A DNA stretch of 37,025 nucleotides from Methylacidiphilum caldifontis (GCA_945877805.1 CAMCSM010000019.1:1-37025); one strand, 5' to 3'. Positions 22,112-31,890 are shown, numbered from the stretch's first letter. Program-made: numbers and translations. The notes: generated from the letters alone by a model not told the origin.

Positions 22112-23716
22112 ATGAAATATCCACGCCGCACATTTCTCTCCATTTTTTCTTCTTGGTTCATTCTCATCGGTCTTTCCAAAGCTCAGGAGGTTTCTCCTCG
22201 CCGAAAAAAAATAAGAGAAGAGGGGTCCGGTCGCGGTCGTGGCCCAAAACCTTTTGGACCTAAGGCCTCTTTGAGTCTCATTTGGGGGCGGCCCACCTCA
22301 AACTCCATCGCACTTAGTGTTCTCAGCGCGACCGCAGTCGAAGTTCAGGTTGAATTCGGAACAGCCCCTGGCGATACCACCAACAAGTTCGCTTTGGGTT
22401 TAACTCAACCGAATGTTCCCCTCGAAAAAGAGCTCGCCTCGCTTCAAACCGCTCAAACGTATCACTATCAACTTCTCCGCCGAGCTCAGCCCAATGAACC
22501 TTGGGTGAAAGAGGCGAGCGGACAATTCAGCACTGCGCGTCGATCGGGAGAAGCCTTCACTTTCTCGATTCAAGGAGACTCTCACCCTGAACGACAAGGG
22601 ATCATGTATGACCCCGGATTGTATTCCATCACACTTGGAAGTATCGTCCAAATCAAACCGGATTTTCATATTCTGATGGGAGACGATTTTAGTTTAGACC
22701 ATGAAATTGAATCGAAAACACTCCAGCAATCGAGTGTTAATCAAGTTTATGCCCATCAACGCTCGTTCTTGGGAATCATTGGAGAAACGGCCCCTCTTTT
22801 TTTGATCAATGGGAACCACGATCAGGCCTCGCGACATTGGCTGGATGGAACTGAGACGAATCCCGCCGTTCTTGCAGGGAGGGCAAGAGTTTCCCACTAT
22901 CCACTTCCAGTTCCTGATCCCTTTTATCAAGGGGACTCCGAAGAAATCCCGTTTGTCGGACTCGCCAGAGATTATTATGCATGGACCTGGGGCGATGCCC
23001 TCTTTGTTGTTCTCGATCCCTATTGGCACTCCCCGATGCCGGCGATCGGCTCGAGCGGTCCTGGCAATAAGGATTACGGTCAAAAACCAGGAGAGGCTCA
23101 AGGAAAAAAACAGGATGGCGGACCTAAGACAGGTCCCCCAGCCCCCGGTTCTCCGGAGCAACGGGATCTCTGGCAGCTTTCACTGGGCGAGACCCAATAT
23201 CAATGGCTCGCCAAGACCTTGAGCGAAAGCAAAGCGAAATGGAAATTTGTTTTTTGTCACCATGTCCTTGGAACCTTACGTGGCGGAGTTGAAATCGCTT
23301 CACTCTACGAATGGGGTGGAAAAAATCGACGAGGCATTCAAGAGTTTGCCCAAAAGCGACCGACGTGGGGGATGCCGATCCATCAACTGATGGTCAAACA
23401 TGGGGTGAATATTTTTTTCCAGGGACATGACCATCTCTTTGCGAAACAAGAGCTGGATGGAGTGATTTATCAAACATGTCCGCTCCCTGCAGACTCCACC
23501 TATCAGGCCTTTAACAGTGACTCCTATAAATCTGGCGAAATTTTGCCGAATGCCGGATATTTAAAAGTTGATGTGAACCCCAGCCATGTGAAGGTCGATT
23601 ACATCCGGTCGTTTCTTCCTGCAGATGAAAAGGCTGATCAAAAAAATAATTCATTGGCATTCTCCTATCAAATTCCGGCGATAGAGGGTCGCGGTCGCGT
23701 TATATCACATGCCTAA
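22112..23716 (+). CDS. Secreted metallophosphoesterase with purple-acid-phosphatase-like fold
   Basis: The 534-residue protein should hydrolyse phosphoesters with a two-metal centre outside the cytoplasm. An N-terminal PRRTFLSIF followed by a hydrophobic stretch fits a Tat signal peptide. A fibronectin-like beta domain follows (about 50-140). The metal ligands are in GDSHPE (155-160, Asp156/His158), GDDF (Asp191/192), GNHDQ (234-238), CHH (383-384) and GHDH (438-441). Gly/Pro/Lys-rich insertions occur near residues 35-50 and 320-345. ATG 22112 is chosen over a GTG at 22052. It is divergent from the YHYH gene. The substrate is unknown. Confidence 0.88.
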   Translation: MKYPRRTFLSIFSSWFILIGLSKAQEVSPRRKKIREEGSGRGRGPKPFGPKASLSLIWGRPTSNSIALSVLSATAVEVQVEFGTAPGDTTNKFALGLTQPNVPLEKELASLQTAQTYHYQLLRRAQPNEPWVKEASGQFSTARRSGEAFTFSIQGDSHPERQGIMYDPGLYSITLGSIVQIKPDFHILMGDDFSLDHEIESKTLQQSSVNQVYAHQRSFLGIIGETAPLFLINGNHDQASRHWLDGTETNPAVLAGRARVSHYPLPVPDPFYQGDSEEIPFVGLARDYYAWTWGDALFVVLDPYWHSPMPAIGSSGPGNKDYGQKPGEAQGKKQDGGPKTGPPAPGSPEQRDLWQLSLGETQYQWLAKTLSESKAKWKFVFCHHVLGTLRGGVEIASLYEWGGKNRRGIQEFAQKRPTWGMPIHQLMVKHGVNIFFQGHDHLFAKQELDGVIYQTCPLPADSTYQAFNSDSYKSGEILPNAGYLKVDVNPSHVKVDYIRSFLPADEKADQKNNSLAFSYQIPAIEGRGRVISHA

Positions 23717-23845
23717 ATCGGTCAAAGACCGAAACCAAGGATTTATCTTTCATGAATTAGCCCTGACGGCTCTGTTATCTACTCTTTTCAACCGCACTTT
23801 TTAAGTTAGGGTCAACCCTCTCGTTCACAAGACAGATACTACCTC

Positions 23846-26800
23846 ATGACCCTTGGCTCAAATCCAGACCTTTGGCAATTTTGGATCGAACACGCGATCC
23901 AAGGGGAGAACTTTTGTCTCGATTCCATTCCCCCCAGCGCCTCCGCTTATATGATCGCTGAACTTTGGACGGGGGTTCAACCTCACGCTCCCACCCCCTT
24001 TATTGTCGTCACTCCCTCGATTAAAATTCAGGAGGAACAGGCCAGCGATCTCGAGGCGTGGGGAATCCCGATTCTCCTCTTTCCAGAGACAATCCGCTCA
24101 ATCAAAAATTCAATCCCCGATCCAGAGGTCGAGGCTCAACGCCTCCAATGCATTCACCAGATTCAAAAAGGATTTTCCGGGGTGATCTTACTCACCGTTG
24201 AAGGACTCGAAGATCAGATCCCCGATCCGCTCCATCAATCCAATAAACAGTTCCTCCTTAAAACCGGACAAAACATCAATCCCACGCTCATTTTAGAGAA
24301 TCTCGAAAAGGCGGGTTATCACCGCGAGGTCCAAGTTCTCCATCGTGGCGATTACGGTCAGCGAGGCTGTATCTTAGATCTTTTCCCTAAAGATGCCGAC
24401 TTTCCCATTCGACTGGAATGGGATGACGAAGTGATCGCCTCAATCCGTCACTTCGATCCCCATACGCAACGCTCTCTGCAAACAATCCCAGAGGTCGAAC
24501 TCAATCTCTGGGGGGAAGAGGGATCCATGATCCCTCTCAGTCAAATTCTTCCGAAAAAAGGGAATCGTTTTTATCTGGCACAAGACGCTGCCTTCTCCGG
24601 ATTACGTCCCCCGTTCGACTTTTTTAGTCATGACTTTCTTCACGGCAATCCCTCCGATTGGATTCTGATGGAGCAACGCCGCTCTCAATTCCTTAAACAA
24701 CTTCGCGATTGGATCGATGGAGAATGGGAGATCACCATCGCCTGTAATAATGAAGGGGAACAAAAACGCCTTGAAGAACTTCTCCGAGAAAATGGTTTTA
24801 TCGATACCGGAATTCACTACGAAATTCGTCCGATTCTCCGCGGTTTTCTCTGGAAAGAGGCTCACTGCATTTTACTCACAGACGCTGAAATTTTCGGACG
24901 CTATCAAACGCTCCGGGGGATCCGCAAAGGAAATAACGTTCTTAAATCGACTCCCCGCTCGATGGCCGTCAACTACTCTCAACTCGAATTAGGGGACTAC
25001 GTCGTACACCGCCAACACGGAATCTCCCTCTATCACGGGCTCCAACAGATCCCCGGCGAAGATCACGATGTCCTCGTCTTAGAGTTCGCCGCCGGAGCAA
25101 AACTTTTCGTTCCCTTAGAGCAAGCCCACCTTGTCACCCGTTATGTCGGGGTCGGAAAACATCACCCAGGACTCGATACCCTTGGGGGAAGTCGATGGGA
25201 AAAAGCCCGTGCCACGGCTCAAAAATCGGTTTTTCAATACGCAGAAAAACTGCTCACGGTGCAAGCGGAACGAGATACCCGTTCCGGTCATGCCTTCGGA
25301 CCGGATACGGAGTGGCAAATCGAATTCGAAAATGCCTTCCTCTACGACGAGACCCCGGATCAACTCAAGGCGATCGCCGAATCAAAACGGGATATGGAAA
25401 CCGCCAAACCGATGGATCGTCTGATCTGCGGAGATGTTGGCTTTGGAAAAACCGAGGTTGCGATTCGTGCCATTTTCAAATCAGTCATGGAGGGGAAACA
25501 GGCGGCACTCCTCGCCCCCACCACCGTCCTGGCTCAGCAACACTATCAAACCCTCAGTCAACGCTACGCCGATTATCCGATTCGCGTTGAACTCCTGAGT
25601 CGATTTAAAACGCAAAAGGAGATCTTAAAGGTCATCGAAGGGATCAAAACAGGAGCGGTCGATGTCGTGGTCGGAACCCATCGATTGATTTCCGGGGATG
25701 TCCTCTTTAAAGATCTCGGTCTTGTTGTCGTCGACGAGGAACAACGGTTCGGCGTAAAACAGAAAGAGAAATTCAAAGAACTTTTTCGACTCGTCGATAT
25801 CCTCACGCTCTCCGCCACTCCGATTCCCCGCACTCTTTATCAAGCCCTCACAGGAATGCGGGATATGACAACGATTGAAACCGCTCCGCCACTCCGTCAC
25901 TCGGTCGAAACGATTGTCTGTGGCTACGACGAACGGGTCATTCGCGAAGCGATCCAGCGGGAACTTAAACGTCAGGGCCAGATTTTCTTTCTTCATAATC
26001 GCGTCAAAACCATTGAGCAAATGAAGGAGCGACTCCAACTCATTGCCCCCGATGCCCGAATCGTGATCGGCCACGGTCAAATGGATAAATCTGATCTCGA
26101 AGAGGTCATGCACGCCTTTGTCAATGGTCAGGCCGATATCCTTCTCTCGACAACGATCATCGAAAGTGGAATCGATATCCCCAACGCCAATACGATCATC
26201 ATTGATCGTGCCGATCGGTTCGGATTAGCCGATCTTTATCAACTTCGTGGACGCGTTGGCCGCTCCCATCATAAAGCCTACGCTTATCTCCTGCTCCCTC
26301 GCGATTGGATGGGAACCGGAGAGGCGAAGAAACGGGTCAATGCCATTAAGCAATATGCGGAATTGGGAGCCGGATTCAAAATCGCCATGCGCGATCTGGA
26401 AATCCGTGGAGCAGGAAATGTTCTTGGAACCGCCCAAAGTGGACATATCACCGCGATCGGATTTGAGCTCTATTGCCAACTTCTCAAAACCGCAGTGGCC
26501 CAGATCAAAGGAGAGAAAAAACGGCTCACGATCGACTGTAAGCTCAATCTTGATTTCATCATCCTTCATGAAGGAGCCCTCTCCCCCGGTAAAGAGCCGG
26601 CCTATCTCACCACCGCTTACATGAAAGAAACCCCCTGGAGAATCGACGGCTATCGTCGTCTCGCAGAGCTTGGATCGATTGAGGAATGGAAAGCGCTTCA
26701 CGAAGAATGGATCGATCGTTTTGGGCCGCTCCCGGAATCGGCAGAGCTTCTCCTCAAAATCCAGGAGCTCAAAATTCTTGCCGCCTCTCGCGAAATCTCC

Positions 26801-26956
26801 CAAATCCAGACTCAGGCTGGAAAAATTATCCTTAAAAGAAACGAAGACTACGTGATGGTCGGAGGAAAGTTTCCCCGCTTGACCACTCTCACAGCACTCT
26901 CTAAGGTTCGTGAGTTAAAACAATGGATAGAATCCTTCGCACCACTTTCATACTGA
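23846..26956 (+). CDS. mfd: Transcription-repair coupling factor
   Basis: Mfd removes RNA polymerase stalled at DNA damage and recruits UvrA/B. The 1036-residue protein has the UvrB-like N-terminal region, the RNA-polymerase-interacting domain starting near QLELGDYVVHRQHGI (about 376-391), Walker A GDVGFGKTE (529-537), the DEEQ box (630-633), and the RecG-like helicase C domain with ESGIDIPNANTIII and DLYQLRGRVGRS. The C-terminal TRCF domain follows. It is about 100 residues shorter than E. coli Mfd, all before the helicase part, suggesting a compact UvrB-homology module. Its 3' end overlaps the SurA-like gene by 34 bases. Confidence 0.96.
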   Translation: MTLGSNPDLWQFWIEHAIQGENFCLDSIPPSASAYMIAELWTGVQPHAPTPFIVVTPSIKIQEEQASDLEAWGIPILLFPETIRSIKNSIPDPEVEAQRLQCIHQIQKGFSGVILLTVEGLEDQIPDPLHQSNKQFLLKTGQNINPTLILENLEKAGYHREVQVLHRGDYGQRGCILDLFPKDADFPIRLEWDDEVIASIRHFDPHTQRSLQTIPEVELNLWGEEGSMIPLSQILPKKGNRFYLAQDAAFSGLRPPFDFFSHDFLHGNPSDWILMEQRRSQFLKQLRDWIDGEWEITIACNNEGEQKRLEELLRENGFIDTGIHYEIRPILRGFLWKEAHCILLTDAEIFGRYQTLRGIRKGNNVLKSTPRSMAVNYSQLELGDYVVHRQHGISLYHGLQQIPGEDHDVLVLEFAAGAKLFVPLEQAHLVTRYVGVGKHHPGLDTLGGSRWEKARATAQKSVFQYAEKLLTVQAERDTRSGHAFGPDTEWQIEFENAFLYDETPDQLKAIAESKRDMETAKPMDRLICGDVGFGKTEVAIRAIFKSVMEGKQAALLAPTTVLAQQHYQTLSQRYADYPIRVELLSRFKTQKEILKVIEGIKTGAVDVVVGTHRLISGDVLFKDLGLVVVDEEQRFGVKQKEKFKELFRLVDILTLSATPIPRTLYQALTGMRDMTTIETAPPLRHSVETIVCGYDERVIREAIQRELKRQGQIFFLHNRVKTIEQMKERLQLIAPDARIVIGHGQMDKSDLEEVMHAFVNGQADILLSTTIIESGIDIPNANTIIIDRADRFGLADLYQLRGRVGRSHHKAYAYLLLPRDWMGTGEAKKRVNAIKQYAELGAGFKIAMRDLEIRGAGNVLGTAQSGHITAIGFELYCQLLKTAVAQIKGEKKRLTIDCKLNLDFIILHEGALSPGKEPAYLTTAYMKETPWRIDGYRRLAELGSIEEWKALHEEWIDRFGPLPESAELLLKIQELKILAASREISQIQTQAGKIILKRNEDYVMVGGKFPRLTTLTALSKVRELKQWIESFAPLSY

Positions 26957-27915
26957 TCGTTCTCCTCGTTTCAGGAATTCCGGCCTACTCACAGCAGGCT
27001 GATGGAATCGCTGCGATCGTCGACGGACAAGTCATCACTTTTAGCCAAGTTCGACGCCAAGTTGAATCAACGGAGAAGCTCCTCCGTGAAACCTACTCGG
27101 GACAAGAACTCGTCGATAAAGTCAAAGAGGCTCGACTCAGCGCCCTTCGTGCCCTGATCGAACGCCAACTCATTATCCAAGATTTTAAAAAACAGGGATT
27201 TTTCATTCCGGATAGTCTCATTGAAGATCGACTCAAAGATACGATCCAACGCAGCTTTGAAGGGGATCGCACCGCATTTATTCGAACCCTTCAAGCCCAA
27301 GGATTAACCGTTGAAGGCTACAAAAAGGAACTCAAAGACAACCTCATCGTCACCGCAATGCGACAGAAAAATGTCTCAAGTGCCGTCATCGTCTCCCCGT
27401 TTAAGATCGAACAATACTATCAAGATAACATCCGCCAATTTCTTCAGGATGAGCAAGTTCAAGTGAGTAACATCTATATGAAAAAATCTCTTTTCCGAGA
27501 AACCCGAACCAATGCCCAAGGAAAATCAGAGGAATATGATCCCTCACAAGCCGCCATGGAGGAGATTTTAAGCAAAATTGAAACCGGATCCAAATTCAGT
27601 GAGCTCGCTCGCTCCTATTCTGAAGGAACCAATCGGGATCAAGGAGGAGATATGGGCTGGCTCACCGAACAGACCCTACGAGCAGAACTTGCTAAAGTCG
27701 CCTTCAAATTAAAACCGGGTCAAACCTCCTCACTGATCACCACTGATGATGGCTATTATATCATTCGCGTCGAAAACCGCAAACGTTCTAAGGTCACCCC
27801 CCTCTCTGAAATCCGTGATGAAATCGAAAAGACCCTCCTCCAAGAAGAGCGTCTTCACCTCCAACAAAATTGGCTAGATGGCTTAAAGACCCGCTACTTC
27901 ATCAAGATGTTCTAA
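26923..27915 (+). CDS. SurA-like periplasmic peptidyl-prolyl isomerase
   Basis: SurA-type chaperones help outer-membrane proteins cross the periplasm. The 330-residue product has a signal peptide (residues 1-24), then the SurA N-terminal module (GIAAIVDGQVITFSQVRRQV; ALRALIERQLIIQDF). One parvulin (PpiC) rotamase domain spans about residues 180-287, with FSELARSYSEGTNRDQGGDMGW. E. coli SurA has two parvulin domains; this one has a single domain, common in other phyla. It starts inside the mfd reading frame (34-base overlap), implying co-expression. No bam genes are in the window. Confidence 0.88.
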   Translation: MDRILRTTFILIVLLVSGIPAYSQQADGIAAIVDGQVITFSQVRRQVESTEKLLRETYSGQELVDKVKEARLSALRALIERQLIIQDFKKQGFFIPDSLIEDRLKDTIQRSFEGDRTAFIRTLQAQGLTVEGYKKELKDNLIVTAMRQKNVSSAVIVSPFKIEQYYQDNIRQFLQDEQVQVSNIYMKKSLFRETRTNAQGKSEEYDPSQAAMEEILSKIETGSKFSELARSYSEGTNRDQGGDMGWLTEQTLRAELAKVAFKLKPGQTSSLITTDDGYYIIRVENRKRSKVTPLSEIRDEIEKTLLQEERLHLQQNWLDGLKTRYFIKMF

Positions 27916-27983
27916 TTCTAATTCCCTCTCAAGTTGATCCGCATTATTTTCATCCCAGATTCATCACGAGGATTCACCCATTT

Positions 27984-28020
27984 TATTTTGTGTTCTCTGC
28001 GTTCTTTTGCGGCTAAATTC
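27984..28020 (-). repeat. Dispersed phrase repeat (GAATTTAGCC family), copy 2
   Basis: On the minus strand it reads GAATTTAGCCGCAAAAG followed by AACGCAGAGAACACAAAATAA. It lies between two convergent genes. Its relation to copies 1 and 3 is obvious by eye (see 18573 and 36709). Confidence 0.7.
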
Positions 28021-28091
28021 CTTATTTCAACTCTTCGCATCCTGAAGCATTTCGCGACTGATTTCCCTATTTTGAATAATACTAAACTGAG

Positions 28092-29513
28092 TCAAACAGG
28101 AACGGGCTCGCTCTCTTTAGGAGCCCCTGTTTTCATTGTTTTAAAGAAATTCGAGCCCATCTCCCACACCGGTCCAGGGAATTTTTTAAGCCCCCCTAAA
28201 ACATCGTCAAGGGCCGCGATAAAGCGATCGATCTCTTTTGGTCCACAGATCAACGGAGGAAGAATTTTAACGATATCACATTTATTCGCCGCCACTTGGG
28301 TGAGAATTCGATGATGACTCAACATCGGAGTGACAATCAGTTGAGGAAAAAGACTCGGATCCATGGCGTGAACCGCTTTCCATCCCATTTTCATCATCAT
28401 TGAGGAGGGTTCGCCAAATTCAATGGCTCCCATGAGTCCCTTCACTCGGACCTCTTTAATCACTTCATGCTTTTGTTGTAACTCAAGCAGTCGTTTTTCG
28501 AGATACCCCCCTTGAATTGCGGCATTCTCAGGAAGTTTTTCATCCTCTAAAATTGTCAAGGCCGCGAGCCCGGCAGCACAGGCTAGATTATTACGTCCAA
28601 AGGTCGTCGAATGGACGATGCAGCGATCTAAACGGGAAAAGGTTTTTTGATAGATCGAACGTCGAGTAATAATGGCTCCCACAGGAACATAACCGCAACT
28701 CAGTGCTTTTGAGAGTGTCAAAATATCCGGCTCTAATCCCCAATGTTCAAAGGCAAACCATTTACCAGTTCGACCAAGCCCTGTTTGGACTTCATCACAA
28801 ATGAAAAGAGTTCCGTATTTACGGCAAAGCTCTTGTGCCTTGAGATAGTAGTCTCCTTTAGCAAATTTGACTCCTTTCCCTTGAACCAGCTCCAAAATAA
28901 AAGCGGCGACATCCCCCTTTTTGAGCTCATGCTCGAGTTGAGAGAGATCCCCGAGGTCAATCTTATCGCACCCTGGAAGAAAAGGGGCGAACCCCTCATG
29001 GAAAAATGGATTTCCGGTAACCGAAAGAGCTCCGTGGGTCAACCCATGATAGGAGTTATTCAACGAAAGCAGACGTGGGCGACCGGTGGCCGCCTTGGCA
29101 AATTTAAGCGCCCCTTCAACGGACTCTGTTCCGCTATTACAGAGGAAGACGGAGTCAAGATGCGGGGCTCCTTGCTTGGCGAGCCGTTTGACGAGTGCCT
29201 CAGAGAGAAGCCCGCTCATCAAAGCAGAGTCCATTTGAACCATGTTCGGAAGATTCATATCGAGGACATCGCGAATCGCTTTTTGAGCGACCGGATGATT
29301 ACGCCCCATATTATAGACCCCAAAGCCAGAAAGAAAATCGAGGTAGTCGTTCCCCTCTTGATCGTAAAGGTAACAGCCCTCTGCCCGTGTATAAACCTTA
29401 TCAAAACCGATCATCCGTTGAACCTTAACAAGCGTGCGATTCATGTATTGATCATGAAGATTGTAGTTTTCTCCCATGCGAGCCGCGACGATATCTTTAA
29501 GATCTAAAGGCAT
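28092..29513 (-). CDS. Class III PLP-dependent aminotransferase
   Basis: The family transfers the omega-amino group of ornithine, acetylornithine, putrescine or similar substrates. The 473-residue protein has the N-terminal YDQEGNDYLDFLSGFGVYNMGR, the phosphate-binding NSGTES (126-131), the ICDEVQTGLGRTG segment with Asp240, and the PLP lysine in LTLSKALSCGY (Lys269). ATG 29513 is chosen; an in-frame TTG at 29552 would add 13 residues. The family includes acetylornithine and ornithine aminotransferases, but I cannot assign the substrate. No arginine or polyamine genes are adjacent. It is convergent with surA and divergent from the FKBP gene. Confidence 0.88.
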   Translation of the reverse strand: MPLDLKDIVAARMGENYNLHDQYMNRTLVKVQRMIGFDKVYTRAEGCYLYDQEGNDYLDFLSGFGVYNMGRNHPVAQKAIRDVLDMNLPNMVQMDSALMSGLLSEALVKRLAKQGAPHLDSVFLCNSGTESVEGALKFAKAATGRPRLLSLNNSYHGLTHGALSVTGNPFFHEGFAPFLPGCDKIDLGDLSQLEHELKKGDVAAFILELVQGKGVKFAKGDYYLKAQELCRKYGTLFICDEVQTGLGRTGKWFAFEHWGLEPDILTLSKALSCGYVPVGAIITRRSIYQKTFSRLDRCIVHSTTFGRNNLACAAGLAALTILEDEKLPENAAIQGGYLEKRLLELQQKHEVIKEVRVKGLMGAIEFGEPSSMMMKMGWKAVHAMDPSLFPQLIVTPMLSHHRILTQVAANKCDIVKILPPLICGPKEIDRFIAALDDVLGGLKKFPGPVWEMGSNFFKTMKTGAPKESEPVPV

Positions 29514-29576
29514 AATGACAAATAAGAATGCACGGGTTTGAAGTGGATTCAATAGTTAAACAAAAATTTTTCAGGT

Positions 29577-29606
29577 TTGACGGATGATTAAGGAGGGATT
29601 TAGTAT
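29577..29606 (+). promoter_or_regulatory. Putative sigma70 promoter of the FKBP operon
   Basis: TTGACG (29577-29582) is followed after 18 bases by TAGTAT (29601-29606), giving a start about 20 bases before the ribosome binding site AAAAGGAAAT. The spacer is one base longer than ideal. Confidence 0.45.
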
Positions 29607-29631
29607 CTTAATTTCATTAACAAAAGGAAAT

Positions 29632-30303
29632 ATGAAGAAAATATCGGTTTTTTTAACTGCAATCGCTTTAATCTCTGCTACGCTCTGGGGCGTGGAAAAA
29701 TCAACATTAAAAAATATTAACGACCAATTTAGTTACGCCCTTGGCTACCAAATTGGAAAAGACTTTAAAACCCGCGGCGTTTCCCTTGATCCCGCTCTCG
29801 TTGCGAATGCAATGAAAGAGGCCCTCGCAGGAAAGCCTTGTGCCTTAACGGAACAAGAAATTCAACAAGTCATGATGACCGTACAACAGCAGGCCGCTCA
29901 AAAACAAGGCGAGGCAGCTCAATCGGTCGGAAAAACATTTTTAGCAGAAAATGCGAAGAAAGCAGGAGTTAAGGTCACTCCTACCGGCTTACAATTTTTA
30001 GAAACCAAAAAAGGAAACGGAAAAAAACCGAAAGCAACCGATACGGTCACAGTACACTATCGCGGAACCACGATTAATGGCACTGAATTTGATAGCAGCT
30101 TCAAAAGAAATGAGCCTGCTACCTTTGCTTTAAACCAAGTGATCCCCGGTTGGACTGAAGGACTGCAATTGCTTTCCGAAGGGGCAAAAGCAACTCTTGT
30201 GATCCCCTCTGAACTGGCTTACGGAACTCGTGGCGCCCCTCCTTCAATTGGACCAAACGAAGTTCTCATTTTTGAAGTCGAACTGATTTCAATTAAAAAA
30301 TAG
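29632..30303 (+). CDS. FKBP-type peptidyl-prolyl isomerase (FkpA/Mip-like)
   Basis: The protein is exported (signal peptide about residues 1-21) and should catalyse prolyl isomerisation in the periplasm. The 223-residue chain has the FKBP N-terminal dimerisation region (FSYALGYQIGKDFKTRGVSLD and the coiled QQVMMTVQQQAAQKQ, 33-95). The FKBP_C domain follows (VHYRGTTINGTEFDSS at 141-156, VIPGWTEGL at 170-178, AYGTRGAPPSIGPNEVLIFEVELI to the end). ATG 29632 follows a good ribosome binding site, AAAGGAAAT. The next gene begins directly at its stop. Confidence 0.94.
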   Translation: MKKISVFLTAIALISATLWGVEKSTLKNINDQFSYALGYQIGKDFKTRGVSLDPALVANAMKEALAGKPCALTEQEIQQVMMTVQQQAAQKQGEAAQSVGKTFLAENAKKAGVKVTPTGLQFLETKKGNGKKPKATDTVTVHYRGTTINGTEFDSSFKRNEPATFALNQVIPGWTEGLQLLSEGAKATLVIPSELAYGTRGAPPSIGPNEVLIFEVELISIKK

Positions 30304-30951
30304 ATGTCTTACTGGGTTCTTCAATCGACATTTGAGCCTCGAACCGCTCTTCATCGCATCTCGGTTCTTCTGAACCAAAGTGCGGATGAATTATGTGTCG
30401 AATTTGGACTTTCCCATCATCATGACTGGGTTCATCAAGGATGGAATCCCGATCGATCGACGGATCTTCTTCATAAAATGAAGGAGATCCGTTTGCGAGA
30501 TGAACTTGAATCCGATTTGAGCGATTTACGCAACGGAAAATCGGTGCTTCGTTTTTTAGGTGAGGAGCGTGTCGTCGCAAAACAGCAAAAGATCAAATCA
30601 GAGTTAACCGCTCTCCTTTCCCGTCATGATTTAATCCGTTGGTATTATCAACACCCCAGAATCTGGCTCCTCTCCTACCTCCGAGATGCGGCGTTGGATG
30701 CCTCTCGTTCCTCAGAAGCAGAGTGGACTGAAGTCGATGAGAACGATGAAAGCCTCTCTCCTGCGACCTCCCTCCTTCTCAAAAGTGACGCGAGCGTAGT
30801 TAAAATTTATACTCCCATTTTTCAAAATGAGTGGAATAAGCTCTCTCCTGAATTTATTCTCAACCATCTCGATGGACATCGCTCCTTAAAATTTGATTCC
30901 TCGAATCAAATCGTTTCTTTTTGTGAGTCCATTCCCCTACCCTCAATTTGA
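30304..30951 (+). CDS. Hypothetical protein in FKBP operon
   Basis: The 215-residue protein is not one I recognise. It is rich in Arg, Asp, His and Leu and predicted mostly helical, with SHHHDWVHQGWNPDRS (41-56) and WYYQHPRIWLLSYLRDAALD (113-132) as its most distinctive stretches. It lacks a signal peptide or transmembrane helix, so it should be cytoplasmic. Its ATG directly follows the FKBP stop, and the DUF1232-like gene begins at its own stop. It is part of a tight four-gene operon. No function can be assigned. Confidence 0.7.
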   Translation: MSYWVLQSTFEPRTALHRISVLLNQSADELCVEFGLSHHHDWVHQGWNPDRSTDLLHKMKEIRLRDELESDLSDLRNGKSVLRFLGEERVVAKQQKIKSELTALLSRHDLIRWYYQHPRIWLLSYLRDAALDASRSSEAEWTEVDENDESLSPATSLLLKSDASVVKIYTPIFQNEWNKLSPEFILNHLDGHRSLKFDSSNQIVSFCESIPLPSI

Positions 30952-30953
30952 AA

Positions 30954-31151
30954 ATGAGTGCTTCGCGAATCAAGGCCATTATTTCGATCACGATTGCCGT
31001 CATTTATCTTCTTAATCCTGGTTGGGGGGTATTTGAGTTGATTCCGGATAATATTCCTTTTTTCGGAAATTTAGATGAAGGGGCAGCAACAATGCTTCTC
31101 TTATGGGGAATAAAATCATTAAAAAATAATTCTCGTAAACTGGAAAAATGA
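30954..31151 (+). CDS. Small DUF1232 (YkvA-like) membrane protein
   Basis: The 65-residue protein has one or two hydrophobic segments and resembles DUF1232: IIAVIYLLNPGWGVFE-like helix, then LIPDNIPFFGNLDEGAATMLLLWG, matching the family pattern LIPDxIPxxGxLDD. ATG 30954 is preferred; the frame opens at a TTG (30948) inside the upstream stop region. The function of the family is unknown. It sits between the hypothetical protein and the RluA-type synthase with almost no spacing. Confidence 0.7.
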   Translation: MSASRIKAIISITIAVIYLLNPGWGVFELIPDNIPFFGNLDEGAATMLLLWGIKSLKNNSRKLEK

Positions 31152-31152
31152 A

Positions 31153-31890
31153 ATGTCGGAAGAGCCGCTTCCGCTTTCTATTCGATTTGAGAATGACGAT
31201 TTTTTAATTGTCGATAAACCGGCCCCCCTTCTCGTTCATCCGACTCGACCTGACGGTGAAACAACACTCTTAGACCTTTTACAGCAGCAGAGACCACTCC
31301 CCTTTTATGCATTAGTGAACCGTCTTGATCGGGAAACCAGTGGATTGGTGATTGTCGCAAAATCCTCTGAGTCAGCCTCTCGACTCGGGAAAATGATGAT
31401 GCGTCGGGAGATGAGGAAAATCTATCTCGCCATTGCCCGAGGACATATTTGCTGGGATCGACTCAAAATTCAAAAACCGATCGGACGAATCGGCATTAAT
31501 GATCAAAATCAAATTTATGCGAAACAAGGAATCCTCTCTGAAGGGGAGCCTGCGATTACGGAATGTTGGGTCTTAAAGCGACTCCAAAAGACCACACTCC
31601 TCCGAATCCAATTGGAGACTGGCAAGCTCCACCAAATCCGAGTTCATTTAGAATCGGAACAACATCCGATCCTCGGAGACAAACTCTACGGAGTTGACCC
31701 AAAGATTTATTTAGAGATGTGCGCTGGAAAAGGGTTTGAATCGTGGATGCCACTTCTGCGTCTTCCACGTCATGCCCTCCATGCCTCTGAACTTCATTTC
31801 CAATGGAATCAAGAACAACTCCATATTGTCTCTCCCCTTCCCCATGATTTAGAGACCTTTGTGAAGGAGGATAGCTCAATAGCTTGTTAA
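31153..31890 (+). CDS. RluA-family pseudouridine synthase
   Basis: This enzyme family modifies uridines in rRNA or tRNA. The 245-residue protein has the catalytic motif NRLDRETSGLVIVAK with Asp59, and the C-terminal TGKLHQIRVHL and HPILGDKLYG segments. There is no S4 domain, as in RluA itself and TruC-type members. The target cannot be told from sequence. The last codons (encoding EDSSIAC) lie in a copy of the GGATAGCTC-ATAGCTT phrase that also occurs at 33127-33143, so a repeat may have rewritten the C-terminus. It ends the FKBP operon. Confidence 0.9.
   Translation: MSEEPLPLSIRFENDDFLIVDKPAPLLVHPTRPDGETTLLDLLQQQRPLPFYALVNRLDRETSGLVIVAKSSESASRLGKMMMRREMRKIYLAIARGHICWDRLKIQKPIGRIGINDQNQIYAKQGILSEGEPAITECWVLKRLQKTTLLRIQLETGKLHQIRVHLESEQHPILGDKLYGVDPKIYLEMCAGKGFESWMPLLRLPRHALHASELHFQWNQEQLHIVSPLPHDLETFVKEDSSIAC

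Noticed and set aside
28743-29507. 254-codon plus-strand frame opposite the aminotransferase gene
   Set aside because: Antisense shadow of a gene with all class III aminotransferase motifs.
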